Source: an uncultured Ilyobacter sp.
GTDB taxonomy: Bacteria > Fusobacteriota > Fusobacteriia > Fusobacteriales > Fusobacteriaceae
Direction of reading: 5' to 3'
Assembly: GCF_963668515.1 (NCBI RefSeq)
Contig: NZ_OY764865.1
Span: forward strand, 248,001 to 312,000
Length of the DNA: 64,000 bases
Shown: piece by piece, positions 9,262 to 18,110 of the stretch
How positions within the stretch are numbered: the first letter of the stretch is position 1
Layout of the letters: each line of letters begins with the position of its first letter
The notes under the pieces: model-generated
Told to the model about the DNA's origin: nothing
Databases searched by the model: none
The model's input: only the letters and a program-made list of their open reading frames with translations
Translations under genes and position numbers: made by a program

Positions 9262-10115
9262 TGGCCTCCCTCCTGAACGAGTTCCAATTTTGTTTTTATA
9301 TTTTCAAACAAGTTGACAAAGAGTTCTTTATAACTTTGCATATTTTCACTAAAAATAACTCCGTTAGCATAATACTCAGCGATCTCTCTGCTATAAGGAA
9401 TATTTTCAAGGACCTCTATATTTTCATCGGCACAGTATTCATATATTTCATTGTTTCCCAGACCGGCTTTATTTACAACTACACCAAATGGGATTTCCAT
9501 CTCCCTTAGCATCTCCACAACCATCTTCATATCACTAACACCAAAGGGTGTAGGTTCTGATACGATAACTGCATAATCTACCTCTTCCACAGCCGCTACC
9601 GTTGCACATGAGGTCCCAGGAGGAGAATCGATAAAAACTATGGGTTCATTTTCTACCGATTTTTTTAGATGCTCTATTATTCTCACTCCTGACATCTCAC
9701 CGATATTCAATTCTCCGTATTTCATCTGAATTAAGGAGTCAGAGTTGTTTCTGTATATTTTTCCGATCTCTCTTTTTTCATACTGGATCGCTTTTGTAGG
9801 ACATACGATCTCACAACCTCCGCAGTTGTGACATATCTCTTTAAAAATAAGCACCCTGTCTTTTGCAGGAAGAATGGCATTATATCTGCAAAAATCCCCA
9901 CATTTTCCACATAGATTACATTTTTCCATATTTATTTTTGGATATTCTGTTTTAATGCTCTCTTCCTGATTAAATTTAAAATCAAAGAAAATATGTAAAT
10001 TTGGCTCTTCCACATCAGTATCTATTACAGTGCACCCTGGAACATTCACAGCTAGATTTGAAGTGACAGTAGTTTTTCCTGTTCCACCTTTTCCGCTAAG
10101 TACAGCTACTTTCAT
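9258..10115 (-). CDS. MinD/Mrp-type ATPase with inserted ferredoxin domain (first copy)
   Basis: This 285-residue paralogue of the next gene has Walker A LSGKGGTGKTTV at residues 5-16. Two 4Fe-4S motifs follow at about residues 65-110 (CNLCGKCGDFCRY and CHNCGGCEIVCPTKA), then VFIDSPPGTSCAT. Proteins of this group occur in tandem with NifX-like orange proteins and are proposed to load or move iron-sulfur or mixed-metal clusters in an ATP-dependent way. It starts 2 bases after the NifX-like gene. The paralogues differ along their length, which fits two distinct subunits rather than a recent duplication. Confidence 0.85.
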   Translation of the reverse strand: MKVAVLSGKGGTGKTTVTSNLAVNVPGCTVIDTDVEEPNLHIFFDFKFNQEESIKTEYPKINMEKCNLCGKCGDFCRYNAILPAKDRVLIFKEICHNCGGCEIVCPTKAIQYEKREIGKIYRNNSDSLIQMKYGELNIGEMSGVRIIEHLKKSVENEPIVFIDSPPGTSCATVAAVEEVDYAVIVSEPTPFGVSDMKMVVEMLREMEIPFGVVVNKAGLGNNEIYEYCADENIEVLENIPYSREIAEYYANGVIFSENMQSYKELFVNLFENIKTKLELVQEGGQ

Positions 10116-10117
10116 TA

Positions 10118-10492
10118 TTATGCCCTTCTTAGTCCTGAATGTTCTCTTACAGAAGCAGATTCAAACTCTTTTAATTTTCCCTCTTTATAAGCTTTTACTG
10201 CCTCTTCCACTGTTTTAAAACTGCCCTTTTTATATGCCTTTATTTTAAAGGCTTCAACTGCTGTGACTGCTTTTGGTCCTAGCTCGGGAGCAACAATTAT
10301 TTCTACTCCCTCATTTGAAAGTAATTTTACAGCCTTTCCACCGGCACCGTTTGATTCATTTTTTGCTATATTTTCTATGGTTTTAACTTCCATGTTTTCT
10401 GAATCTACTATTACAAAGTATTCTGCTCTTCCGAACATGTTGTCAATTTCTGCTTTTAAACCCTTATCCTTAGACGCTACTGCTATTTTCAT
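10118..10492 (-). CDS. NifX/NifB-domain (orange-protein-like) metal-cluster-binding protein
   Basis: The 124-residue protein matches the dinitrogenase iron-molybdenum cofactor biosynthesis domain. It has an N-terminal strand MKIAVASKDKGL, then FGRAEYFVIVD, then GGKAVKLLSNEGVEIIVAPELGP, and a basic C-terminal tail. In sulfate reducers this domain forms the orange protein, which binds a Mo-Cu sulfide cluster. Here it sits between an Mrp-NifX fusion and two ferredoxin-type ATPases, the same company as in ORP loci. No nitrogenase genes are visible, so a nitrogen-fixation role is unlikely. Function is inferred from domain and context only. Confidence 0.8.
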   Translation of the reverse strand: MKIAVASKDKGLKAEIDNMFGRAEYFVIVDSENMEVKTIENIAKNESNGAGGKAVKLLSNEGVEIIVAPELGPKAVTAVEAFKIKAYKKGSFKTVEEAVKAYKEGKLKEFESASVREHSGLRRA

Positions 10493-10564
10493 TATATATT
10501 CCTCCTTTGGAATTACTGTTAATTTAATTCTGAATAAAAAATATAAATTTCAGTTTATCGTGGC

Positions 10565-10798
10565 TTAATCTAGCTCAGAGATGAGCTTTTCCAAATCTTC
10601 TAACTTATTTTTAAAAATATCTCTCTTATTTTCTAAAAACTCTCTTCTGTCTTGTCTGTTTTTTACAGAATACCCAAATCCTTCTCTGCAAAAATATCTT
10701 TCTTCTCTGTTTCTAGCACATCTTCCAAATTGATTTTCATTGTCTAAAGAGCTAAGCTTGTTAAAACCTCTGTTAAATCTTGATCTTCTTCCAAACAT
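10565..10798 (-). CDS. Small Cys/Arg-rich protein, DUF5320-like
   Basis: From the ATG at 10796-10798 (AGGAGG ribosome site 7 bases upstream) the product is 77 residues. It has a basic Gly/Arg/Phe-rich head (FGRRSRFNRGF), a middle containing two single cysteines (GRCARN and YFCREGFGY), and a C-terminal helical, coiled-coil-like stretch ending in LEDLEKLISELD. DUF5320-type proteins with this layout accompany Mrp/NifX genes in many anaerobes and have no known activity. A longer frame starting at 10840 lacks a ribosome site. It is preceded by a terminator, so it may begin a second transcript in the cluster. Confidence 0.65.
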   Translation of the reverse strand: MFGRRSRFNRGFNKLSSLDNENQFGRCARNREERYFCREGFGYSVKNRQDRREFLENKRDIFKNKLEDLEKLISELD

Positions 10799-10854
10799 AA
10801 TAAACCTCCTCTTTGTAGATGATATTATTTGATTATCCAATATTATTATTATAA

Positions 10855-10880
10855 TAAAAAACCGGGAATCCGGTTTTTTA
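10855..10880 (-). terminator. Terminator inside the Mrp/NifX cluster
   Basis: The stem AAAAAACCGG / CCGGTTTTTT with a GAAT loop lies directly after the Mrp-NifX fusion gene. It could separate that gene from the downstream half of the cluster or attenuate read-through. Confidence 0.75.
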
Positions 10881-10884
10881 TTGA

Positions 10885-12084
10885 TTAGTGACTACAGCTG
10901 TGTTCATCATCGTGGTCATGGCTGCAAGCAGAGCCTTTAGAGTAAAGTTCTCCTCCTGTATATTCTTTCAAATTATTATCAATACTTCCAGATGCTCCAA
11001 GGATAACATCTATATTTTGAGCTGTGAACAGGTCTATGGCTCTTTGTCCCATTCCTCCTGTTATTATTGTATTTATATTGAGTTCTCCAAGGAATTTTGG
11101 AAGTAATCCAGGTTCATGTGGAGGAGCGTCTACCAATTCTTTGTTTAAAATTTCTCCTCCTTTTACAGTATAAATTGCAAATTGTTTACAGTGCCCAAAA
11201 TGAGATTCTACAGTTTCACCGTTGTTAGTAGGAAAAGCTATTTTTAGACTATTCATAATTTCTTCATCCCCTTTTGTTTTAGTTATAATACTTGTTATTA
11301 CTGAATTCAGAGCGTTATAAGCCACACCCTCTTTTTTAGAGAAAATATAAGGTTTCCCTTCGTCTCCTGCTTCTACCATTTCAGCAGTCATAGGTATCTT
11401 ACCTAGGAAATTGACATTCATCTCATTGGCTGCCTTTTCTCCGCCGCCGTTTTTAAAGATATCAATTCTTTCGTCACAATGAGGGCATACAAAACCACTC
11501 ATATTTTCTATTATTCCCAGTACAGGCATATTTACCATTTCTGAAAACTTCACAGATTTTCTAGAATCTAATATAGCAACATCCTGAGGAGTTGTTACAA
11601 TGACACTTCCGTCTACTTTTCCCAGGCTCTGAGCTATAGTAAGCGGTTCGTCCCCTGTACCAGGTGGAAGGTCCACTACAAGATAATCAAGGTCTCCCCA
11701 GTCTACATCCCCTAACAGCTGTTTGATAGCTCCTATTTTGGCCGGCCCTCTCCACACAATGGGGTTGTTTGAGTTTTCTAAATAAAAACTGAGAGAAACC
11801 ACTTTTAAATTTTCACTTAGCTGTAAAGGTTTTTCCAAAGAGGGAAGTTTTGTTCCTTCTACTCCTAGCATAAGAGGTATATTGGGACCGTGAAGGTCTG
11901 CATCCAAAATTCCCACCTTCTTTCCAGCTAGGGAAAGACCGTAGGCTATATTGGTTGACATAGTTGACTTTCCTACACCACCCTTACCACTCATGACAAC
12001 TATCTTATGCTTGATCCGATCCATGTTATTCTTGATTCTTATTTCCTGTTCATCTAGATTACTGCTCTGACAACTCATATTCAA
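10885..12084 (-). CDS. Mrp/NBP35 Fe-S carrier ATPase fused to a NifX-like domain
   Basis: Residues 1 to about 275 form an Mrp/ApbC ATPase: Walker A SGKGGVGKST near residue 33, DADLHGPNIP, DLPPGTGD, and the CPHC motif that binds a bridging 4Fe-4S cluster. Residues 280-380 form a second, NifX-like domain (IAFPTNNGETVESHFGHCKQF and later ITGGMGQRAIDLF), and the protein ends in a His/Cys-rich tail (HDHDDEHSCSH). The same fusion is known from orange-protein loci of Desulfovibrio. It should carry and deliver clusters; the metal-binding tail hints at metal storage. The start codon overlaps the regulator's stop by 4 bases, so translation is coupled. Confidence 0.88.
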   Translation of the reverse strand: MNMSCQSSNLDEQEIRIKNNMDRIKHKIVVMSGKGGVGKSTMSTNIAYGLSLAGKKVGILDADLHGPNIPLMLGVEGTKLPSLEKPLQLSENLKVVSLSFYLENSNNPIVWRGPAKIGAIKQLLGDVDWGDLDYLVVDLPPGTGDEPLTIAQSLGKVDGSVIVTTPQDVAILDSRKSVKFSEMVNMPVLGIIENMSGFVCPHCDERIDIFKNGGGEKAANEMNVNFLGKIPMTAEMVEAGDEGKPYIFSKKEGVAYNALNSVITSIITKTKGDEEIMNSLKIAFPTNNGETVESHFGHCKQFAIYTVKGGEILNKELVDAPPHEPGLLPKFLGELNINTIITGGMGQRAIDLFTAQNIDVILGASGSIDNNLKEYTGGELYSKGSACSHDHDDEHSCSH

Positions 12085-12389
12085 ACTTCCTCCTCTTTTT
12101 CAGTATAAATATAATTATTTTTAATATTTATTGCCTTATTATTTAACAATGCATCGACGATTTTTTTTCTCCCTGACTGGAGAAGTCTCTGGATAGTGGC
12201 TCTTGAGACGCCCATTATTTCACTGGCCTCTATCTGGTTTTTGTCCTCATAGTCACATATCCGAATGGCCTCAAATTCATCTAGATTGATGTTTGCTATC
12301 TCTAATTCTCTCATTTTAATTCCGTTAGGTTTAAAGGTTCTTTCTCCATCTAGTATCCTACAGCATCTCTTTTTTCTAAAACGTGGCAT
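12081..12389 (-). CDS. UPF0251 (DUF134) DNA-binding regulator
   Basis: The 102-residue protein has the DUF134 N-terminus (MPRFRKKRCCRIL) and, at about residues 45-85, a sigma-70 region-4-like helix-turn-helix (DEFEAIRICDYED, then ASEIMGVSRATIQRLLQSGRKKI). Such proteins are usually encoded next to NifX/Mrp-type genes and presumably regulate them. The start is ATG behind AGGAGG. A strong promoter with a perfect palindrome at its start point lies just upstream, so autoregulation is likely. It is the first gene of the leftward Mrp/NifX cluster. Confidence 0.85.
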   Translation of the reverse strand: MPRFRKKRCCRILDGERTFKPNGIKMRELEIANINLDEFEAIRICDYEDKNQIEASEIMGVSRATIQRLLQSGRKKIVDALLNNKAINIKNNYIYTEKEEEV

Positions 12390-12411
12390 AAAACCTCCTC
12401 CTAATTTTTCG

Positions 12412-12459
12412 TGTGCATATGCACATTTAAAATTTACTCCTTTTTTTTTATTTTGTCAA
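12412..12459 (-). promoter_or_regulatory. Promoter with palindromic operator of the Mrp/NifX cluster
   Basis: On the minus strand, -35 TTGACA (12454-12459) and -10 TAAATT (12431-12436) are separated by 17 bases. The predicted start point falls at the edge of a perfect 14-bp palindrome, TGTGCATATGCACA (12412-12425). This is the position of a repressor operator. The first gene of the transcript encodes the DUF134 regulator, which is the obvious candidate ligand. Confidence 0.65.
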
Positions 12460-12493
12460 CAAAAAGATTATATAAAATTTCAGAATAAAATAA

Positions 12494-12568
12494 ATCCCTC
12501 ATCAAGGAAGGATTCGGTGAGGTATAGGAATTGTGCCAATACTCACAAATAATTTTTTGTTGAGGGAT
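12494..12568. repeat. Nested inverted repeat between regulator genes
   Basis: Outer arms ATCCCTCATCAA (12494-12505) and TTGTTGAGGGAT (12557-12568) pair at 11 of 12 positions. Inside them GTGAG and CTCAC form a second stem. On the minus strand the structure follows the response-regulator gene and runs into TTTATTTTATT, so it may be its terminator. Confidence 0.5.
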
Positions 12569-12587
12569 AAGATATATTTAATTTTTT

Positions 12588-13280
12588 TTAAACTGTGAAT
12601 TTGTATCCAATTCCCCAGGCGGTCTTCAGATATTTTGGTTTCTGGGGGTTATCCTCGATTTTTTTTCTCAAATTGAGAATGTAAACTCTTACAGAATTAT
12701 TGTCTATAAAAACATCGTTCCAAATCTTTTCATAGAGCTGGTCCTTGGTGAATATTATATTTGGATTTTCCATAAAAAATTTCATGATTTTAATCTCTTT
12801 TGCAGATAGAAAAATTTCTTTACCGTTTTTAAAGAGCTGGTAAGTATCAAGGTTTAGAATAAACGGTTCTTTTACAAGTTTTTTTGAAGACAACTGGAGT
12901 TCTTTTACACGGTCCCCTCTTCTAAGGTGTGCCTTAACACGGGCAATTAAAACAGAGATATTAAATGGTTTTGTGATGTAATCGTCAGCCCCCATTCCAA
13001 AGGCAAGAATTTTATCATAGTCCTGTTGTTTTCCAGTCAGAAAAATTATAGGGGTATCTATCTTCTCTATCTGGATATTCCTCATAAGTTGGAATCCGTC
13101 TGTATCTTCTAGCATTATATCTAAGATTATGAGGTCAAAGGTCTTAGAGCCTATAAGAGATTGAGCTTCTTTCCCTGTTGTTGCAACAGTAGTGTCTATA
13201 TTTTCAGGTTCGAGGACTTCTTTTATTAGGTTGCATATTTTAATGTCGTCATCGACGATCAATATTTCATGATTTTTCAA
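12588..13280 (-). CDS. OmpR/PhoB-family response regulator
   Basis: The 230-residue protein has a receiver domain with the acidic pocket DDD (10-12), phospho-acceptor Asp54 in LIILDIM and the conserved Lys in DDYITKPF. A winged-helix DNA-binding domain follows, with LSAKEIKIMKFF and a C-terminal YLKTAWGIGYKF, the usual end of OmpR-type effectors. It is transcribed divergently from the hybrid histidine kinase gene 133 bases away, which is the natural partner. Target genes cannot be named from sequence. Confidence 0.9.
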   Translation of the reverse strand: MKNHEILIVDDDIKICNLIKEVLEPENIDTTVATTGKEAQSLIGSKTFDLIILDIMLEDTDGFQLMRNIQIEKIDTPIIFLTGKQQDYDKILAFGMGADDYITKPFNISVLIARVKAHLRRGDRVKELQLSSKKLVKEPFILNLDTYQLFKNGKEIFLSAKEIKIMKFFMENPNIIFTKDQLYEKIWNDVFIDNNSVRVYILNLRKKIEDNPQKPKYLKTAWGIGYKFTV

Positions 13281-13413
13281 AATTTTAGGACCTCCTTTTA
13301 AAAAAATAAAAAAAATAGCTGACTAATTATGTTAGAATATTGAATAATGTTAATTAAAAGAAACAGCTTCCGATTTAATTATAACACTTTATAAAAAGAA
13401 AGGAGGAGATTTT

Positions 13414-15636
13414 TTGAAAAAAAATAGTCTGAAAACATTATCAGTTGTGATAATATTTTTCATTATCTTAATAGTTGGAAATATAAGCTACAGGGGATTT
13501 TTAAATTATCAGAATACTATAATGACTCAGCAGATAGAGCATCTTTTGACCACCTCTAAATCCATAGGGAAAAGTCTGGAACTATACGTGGGTGAAAAAG
13601 AAAAAAGCTTGAAAGATATGACCATAAATCTTGGACGTTATTTGGAAAAAACTGATAAGGAATTTATAAATGATGAAATTTTAAAAACTCTGGAAGTTTT
13701 TTATCATACGCAGGAAAAGGAAGTGTCGGAGTTATTTTATGTGAGTTTAGATAAAAAAAATACTTTGAGTTATCCCAAGGTAGATTCTCTTGTAAATTAT
13801 GAAATTTTATATGATGAACTGGATTACGTAAGAAAAAATAAAAAATCTTATGTGGGAATGCCTTACCTAGATAGCAATGATGGTTTCTCTTTTAATATAG
13901 CTGAACCGGTTATTGTAAAGGGTGATATAATAGGGGTGGTTTTTGGAAAAATAAAACTTGAAAAAATTTATAAACTTTTGGTAGAACCTGTAAAGGCCGG
14001 GAAGTATGGATATGCTGCAGTAAAAGAGGTAAATGGTAAAATTTTGATGCACCCTGTTAAATCTCATATAGGGGGCAACATGGTAAGTTTTAGAAAGGAA
14101 AAATATCCCGATTTAGATCTGAAGGAGCTTAATAAACTTCTCGATAAACAGCGGATAGAAGAAGAGGGGTTCTATATATATAATTCCTATTGGTGGCCTC
14201 AAAAAGAATTAAAAAAGGTTAAAAAAATAAGTGTTTTTTCAAGGGCACAAATAGGAACAGAATTTTGGGTTGTTTCTATAATCATATCTTATGACGAGAT
14301 AAAGGAACCCATAGAAAACTATCTTTATAGCAGTATTATTATTGCCTCAGTGATCATACTCATATTTTCATGGGTAGTTTTTTTGACTGTGAGAATGATA
14401 AAGAATAAAGAAGCCTATGAAATGGAGACAAATTATCTTAAGGAAATCAACAAATCCACAGAGGAGCTGAGAAAAAAAGATGCAGAACTGCACCACAGAA
14501 GAAAGCTAGAAACCATAGGAACTCTGACCGGAGGCATAGCTCATGAATTTAATAATGTGCTGACCCCTATCATGGGATATTCAGAAATGATTTTGAGGAC
14601 TTTAGACCCAAACATTAAGAGTTATGATTATGCTAAAAACATATATGAATCCTCTGAGAGAGCCCAGGAAATTATAGATCAGATAAGGCTGTTTAGCGGG
14701 GATAAAAATATAAAGATAAAATACAAAGTAATTTCTATTAATAAGGTTTTAAGGGAAGCTTTGAGATTCTCAGAATCTTTGTTTCCTCCAGATATAAAAA
14801 TAATAAAAGATATAAAAAAAGAGGAATGGTATCTCTATGCAAACGAGACACAAATCCATCAGGTGGTATTGAATCTCTGCACCAATGCATGTAATGCAAT
14901 GAGAGACCGAGATAACGGAGTCTTAAAAATAAGTACGGATAGAGTGAAATATCAAGAGGATAAAGTATTGCAAAGAAGTAAACTTACAAAACGAGAGTAC
15001 GTAAAAATATCCTTTGAGGACAATGGATGTGGAATGGATGAAGATACAGTTGAAAAAATATTTGATCCTTTTTTTACAAAGAAACTTTCGGAAAAAAGCA
15101 GTGGTCTTGGGCTTTCTATTGTTCAGGGTATAGTGAGAAAACATGGAGGAACAATAAATGTATTTAGTGAAATAGGAAAAGGCAGCAGATTTGATCTATA
15201 CCTTCCAATAAGCACTGAAAAAATAACAGACCCTGATAAAAATGTAGAAAATGAAGATATACTGGGAAATGAGAGTATATTAATTATAGACGATGACAAA
15301 GATGTAGCAGAAATGCTTAAAAGTGGCTTGTGTGATTTAGGTTATCAAACTGCAGTCATAACTGAAGGAAGTAAAATTTTAAAAAGATTTGATTATATAA
15401 AAAATAACTTCAAAGTTGTGATTACAGACCTTGCAATGCCTGAAATAAATGGAATACAGCTTTCTAAGAAAATAAAGGTAAAGAAACCAGAAATTAAGAT
15501 TATTTTGATGACAGCCTATTCAGATGAGCCTTTAGAAGAGTATATTCGAGATAATATTATAGATGCTTATTTAATGAAGCCTGTAAGTGCTTCTCAAATA
15601 AGCAGATGTATAAGAAAAATTATGAGAAACTTTTGA
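13414..15636 (+). CDS. Hybrid sensor histidine kinase with extracytoplasmic Cache domain
   Basis: The 740-residue protein starts with a membrane helix (about 8-27). An extracytoplasmic Cache-type sensor follows (about 35-300, with AEPVIVKGDIIGVVFGKI and GYAAVKEVNGKILMHP) and then a second helix (about 303-327). The cytoplasmic part has a HisKA domain with His377 in GGIAHEFNN, an HATPase domain (NLCTNACNAM, DNGCGMD, GLGLSIVQGI) and a C-terminal receiver with Asp672 in ITDLAMP. Cache sensors usually bind small carboxylates, amino acids or similar ligands. Start is TTG at 13414 behind AGGAGG. It is divergent from the OmpR-type regulator. Confidence 0.9.
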   Translation: MKKNSLKTLSVVIIFFIILIVGNISYRGFLNYQNTIMTQQIEHLLTTSKSIGKSLELYVGEKEKSLKDMTINLGRYLEKTDKEFINDEILKTLEVFYHTQEKEVSELFYVSLDKKNTLSYPKVDSLVNYEILYDELDYVRKNKKSYVGMPYLDSNDGFSFNIAEPVIVKGDIIGVVFGKIKLEKIYKLLVEPVKAGKYGYAAVKEVNGKILMHPVKSHIGGNMVSFRKEKYPDLDLKELNKLLDKQRIEEEGFYIYNSYWWPQKELKKVKKISVFSRAQIGTEFWVVSIIISYDEIKEPIENYLYSSIIIASVIILIFSWVVFLTVRMIKNKEAYEMETNYLKEINKSTEELRKKDAELHHRRKLETIGTLTGGIAHEFNNVLTPIMGYSEMILRTLDPNIKSYDYAKNIYESSERAQEIIDQIRLFSGDKNIKIKYKVISINKVLREALRFSESLFPPDIKIIKDIKKEEWYLYANETQIHQVVLNLCTNACNAMRDRDNGVLKISTDRVKYQEDKVLQRSKLTKREYVKISFEDNGCGMDEDTVEKIFDPFFTKKLSEKSSGLGLSIVQGIVRKHGGTINVFSEIGKGSRFDLYLPISTEKITDPDKNVENEDILGNESILIIDDDKDVAEMLKSGLCDLGYQTAVITEGSKILKRFDYIKNNFKVVITDLAMPEINGIQLSKKIKVKKPEIKIILMTAYSDEPLEEYIRDNIIDAYLMKPVSASQISRCIRKIMRNF

Positions 15637-15681
15637 GAACCTCAAAACTTTACCTTAGAAAGGTAAAGAAATATTTAATTT

Positions 15682-15715
15682 AAAAGGATCCCCTAGTTAA
15701 TAGAGGATCCTTTTA
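15682..15715. terminator. Bidirectional terminator
   Basis: TAAAAGGATCC pairs with GGATCCTTTTA around a 12-base loop. It lies between two converging genes and has a T-run on both strands. Confidence 0.8.
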
Positions 15716-15760
15716 AGGTATGAGAATTTAATTTAAAGGAAATTTTTGAAAAATCTAAAT

Positions 15761-17050
15761 TTACATTACAGCGCTGAACACAGCTCCGAATACAGTTGCC
15801 ACAATTAGAGAGAGAGGAGCTCCTCTAAACAAAAGTTGATTAAAGAGAACGTCTTTATGTTCCTCTCTTTCTGCTCCAAGCAGAAGACTTCCCCCAGATG
15901 AGAATGGAGAGACAGAAGTGGCCTGTGCTCCTACTATGATTGAAGCAAATAATATTGCAGGATTCAAACCAGTTGCAACGGCTATAGCTGGAATTATTGG
16001 GAATAGTGCAGGCGCAACGACTCCAAGTGTACTTGCAAAGAAAGACATAGAACCTCCAACGATACAAAGTGCAATCGGAACCATTGGTTTAGGAATATTT
16101 GTACCTATCCATCCTGAGAGTAATCCTATAGTACCGGCTTTTATAGCTATAGATATTAACATTCCAACACCACATATCATGATGATTGTTTCCCAAGGTA
16201 CTTTTGCAACAACTTCTTTTTGTTTTCCTAAATCCATCATCAGAGCAATGATCGAGAAAACAATTGCAATAAGACCGATATCCATTTTTGAATTTACAAA
16301 TTTAATAGTTTCATTTCCAGGAATAAGTATATTCAAAACGGGAATTAAAAGTACAATAAAGACCATTGTATAGATCAACCTTAAGTTAGCCTTTTGTTTA
16401 TCATTAAATTCTTCCGGGACTGCTACATCCATAGTTGCGTCTGAAATATTTTTTTTGTTGGTTATTACGAGTGCACTGAGAACAATTATAGGGATAATAA
16501 AAGATACAGCAAATATTGTTGTTGTATAACCAAATACATTTTCACCATAACCTGCATTTTCAATAAGTCCCTTGAAAATAACTCCACTGGCACTTGTCAT
16601 AAAATTAGAACCAGCCAGACACCCATAATTTACAGCTAAAGCCCCCGTCAGTTTACTAAGTCCTGTTTTTTCACATAATATTAATGTTATTGGACCAAAG
16701 AAAGCTAGTACTGAATAATAACCTGCACCCAACGCAGCTATTATCATTGCAGCAAAAAATATAGCAAATGGAAGCAGATGTGGAAATTTTCTCGTTCGAT
16801 ATAAAAGATGTTGAGCTAATTTTTCCAACGTTCCGTTCAATATTGCAAAATTATAAAAAAGTGATACAGCAAATACAATGAAGAAAATTTTGATAGGCCA
16901 AGTACCAATAACGGCTTTAGCCTTCATTCCCATGACAAAAGAACCGATGATATAAGCAAACCCCATTGCGAAGAAACCTGTGTTAATTTTTGTTCTGTAA
17001 CCGAGAGCTATTGAAGTTACTATAGCCATAATAATTAACAAACTTATCAT
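15761..17050 (-). CDS. MatC/SLC13-like carboxylate transporter of the ion-transporter superfamily
   Basis: This 429-residue protein is almost entirely hydrophobic, with about 11-12 membrane segments. It shows the two-fold pattern of ion-transporter superfamily permeases: a paired GYYSVLAFFGP / NYGCLAGSNFMTSASG region and a matching second-half region SFFASTLGVVAP / GAQATSVSPFSSGG. Relatives transport C4-dicarboxylates or other organic anions, often with Na+. It follows the DUF6282 hydrolase gene by 11 bases in the same operon. The two are divergent from a flavoprotein reductase, which suggests uptake of a carboxylate that these enzymes process. The substrate is unknown. Confidence 0.78.
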   Translation of the reverse strand: MISLLIIMAIVTSIALGYRTKINTGFFAMGFAYIIGSFVMGMKAKAVIGTWPIKIFFIVFAVSLFYNFAILNGTLEKLAQHLLYRTRKFPHLLPFAIFFAAMIIAALGAGYYSVLAFFGPITLILCEKTGLSKLTGALAVNYGCLAGSNFMTSASGVIFKGLIENAGYGENVFGYTTTIFAVSFIIPIIVLSALVITNKKNISDATMDVAVPEEFNDKQKANLRLIYTMVFIVLLIPVLNILIPGNETIKFVNSKMDIGLIAIVFSIIALMMDLGKQKEVVAKVPWETIIMICGVGMLISIAIKAGTIGLLSGWIGTNIPKPMVPIALCIVGGSMSFFASTLGVVAPALFPIIPAIAVATGLNPAILFASIIVGAQATSVSPFSSGGSLLLGAEREEHKDVLFNQLLFRGAPLSLIVATVFGAVFSAVM

Positions 17051-17061
17051 AATATCCTCCC

Positions 17062-17919
17062 TTATTTTCCAATATTTAATAATTTAGCCGGGTTTTTAAT
17101 GGTCATTATTTCTAACTCTTCTTTAGTTACTCCCCTATCGAAAAGGTATTGCATATATTCTGCAAAAGCAAGTTCCCAGTTTGGATTTTCCACCTGTCCA
17201 CCATCGGTATTTACTATGATATTTTCACAACCTATTTTTTTTATAAGTTCATAGTTATCTGCAAGGTTACTTTTGTAAACACCGCCACCCATTGGTTGGG
17301 CATAGCACCGTTCTAGATAAACATCGTATTCTTTAACTAATCTTTCTTGGTCTTCATTACTCATTCCGACTACCCAAAATTCCGGGTGGTTTATAAGAAT
17401 CTTATCTAGACCCATTTTTTTTGCATGATCTACGACAATGAAGATCTCCTCTGGAGACAGATGTCCAGTAGCTAAAACTGCATCATATTCTTTTATAAGT
17501 GAAAATATTTCTGTCAAAACGGGAACTGGCTTTCCGTTCTCGACGCAATTTATGCCTCCGCTTTTTCCAAATTTTTCCATCTGATTTGCAGCGTGAATAG
17601 TCGGCAGCCACACTATTTTAGCTCCTAATTTCAAAGCAGTTTCTACGGCGACTGGATTCAGACCTCCCACGGCATAGTTTAACGTGATACCACCATACAT
17701 AACAAAGTCATTGTCACCCTTGTAAACTTTTTTGTTATATTCATTTGCCAGATAAGCCCTATCCATTGTAGTTCCGTGATGAGTTTTAATGACTATAGCC
17801 TTGGCACCGGCTTTTATCCCAGCCTCTAAAAGCTCAAAATCGGTGTATGCCCTCTCCCGAATATCGGGATGGGAATGTACATGTAAATCTACAATTCCAT
17901 TTAAAGAAATATTATTCAA
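17062..17919 (-). CDS. DUF6282 family metal-dependent hydrolase
   Basis: The 285-residue protein has an amidohydrolase/PHP-like metal site. It starts DLHVHSHPDIRER, continues with IVIKTHHGTTMDR, LPTIHAANQ and ATGHLSPEE, and has a late NTDGGQ segment. These histidine and aspartate positions resemble TIM-barrel amidohydrolases, and the overall pattern is DUF6282. It most likely hydrolyses a small cyclic or amide compound in the cytoplasm. The gene precedes the MatC-like transporter, which hints that the substrate is an imported organic acid or a derivative. Confidence 0.72.
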   Translation of the reverse strand: MNNISLNGIVDLHVHSHPDIRERAYTDFELLEAGIKAGAKAIVIKTHHGTTMDRAYLANEYNKKVYKGDNDFVMYGGITLNYAVGGLNPVAVETALKLGAKIVWLPTIHAANQMEKFGKSGGINCVENGKPVPVLTEIFSLIKEYDAVLATGHLSPEEIFIVVDHAKKMGLDKILINHPEFWVVGMSNEDQERLVKEYDVYLERCYAQPMGGGVYKSNLADNYELIKKIGCENIIVNTDGGQVENPNWELAFAEYMQYLFDRGVTKEELEIMTIKNPAKLLNIGK

Positions 17920-18110
17920 TATTACCCCTCCTCAAAATGTGTTTTTTTATAAGCTCCAGCGTTCTTATATAGCGCTAAATGTACTTCATAAAGATATGGT
18001 AATGTACAAAAGTAAAAATGTCGTTTTGTAGTTATTAAAATTTCTTTACAATTACTGAATGATGCTTTAACATTTAATAATACATAGAGAAATTTAGGAG
18101 GGAATTAAGT

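Noticed and set aside
10118..10492. Nitrogen-fixation gene nifX
   Set aside because: The domain matches, but no nitrogenase or cofactor genes are present; the neighbours point to an orange-protein-like locus.
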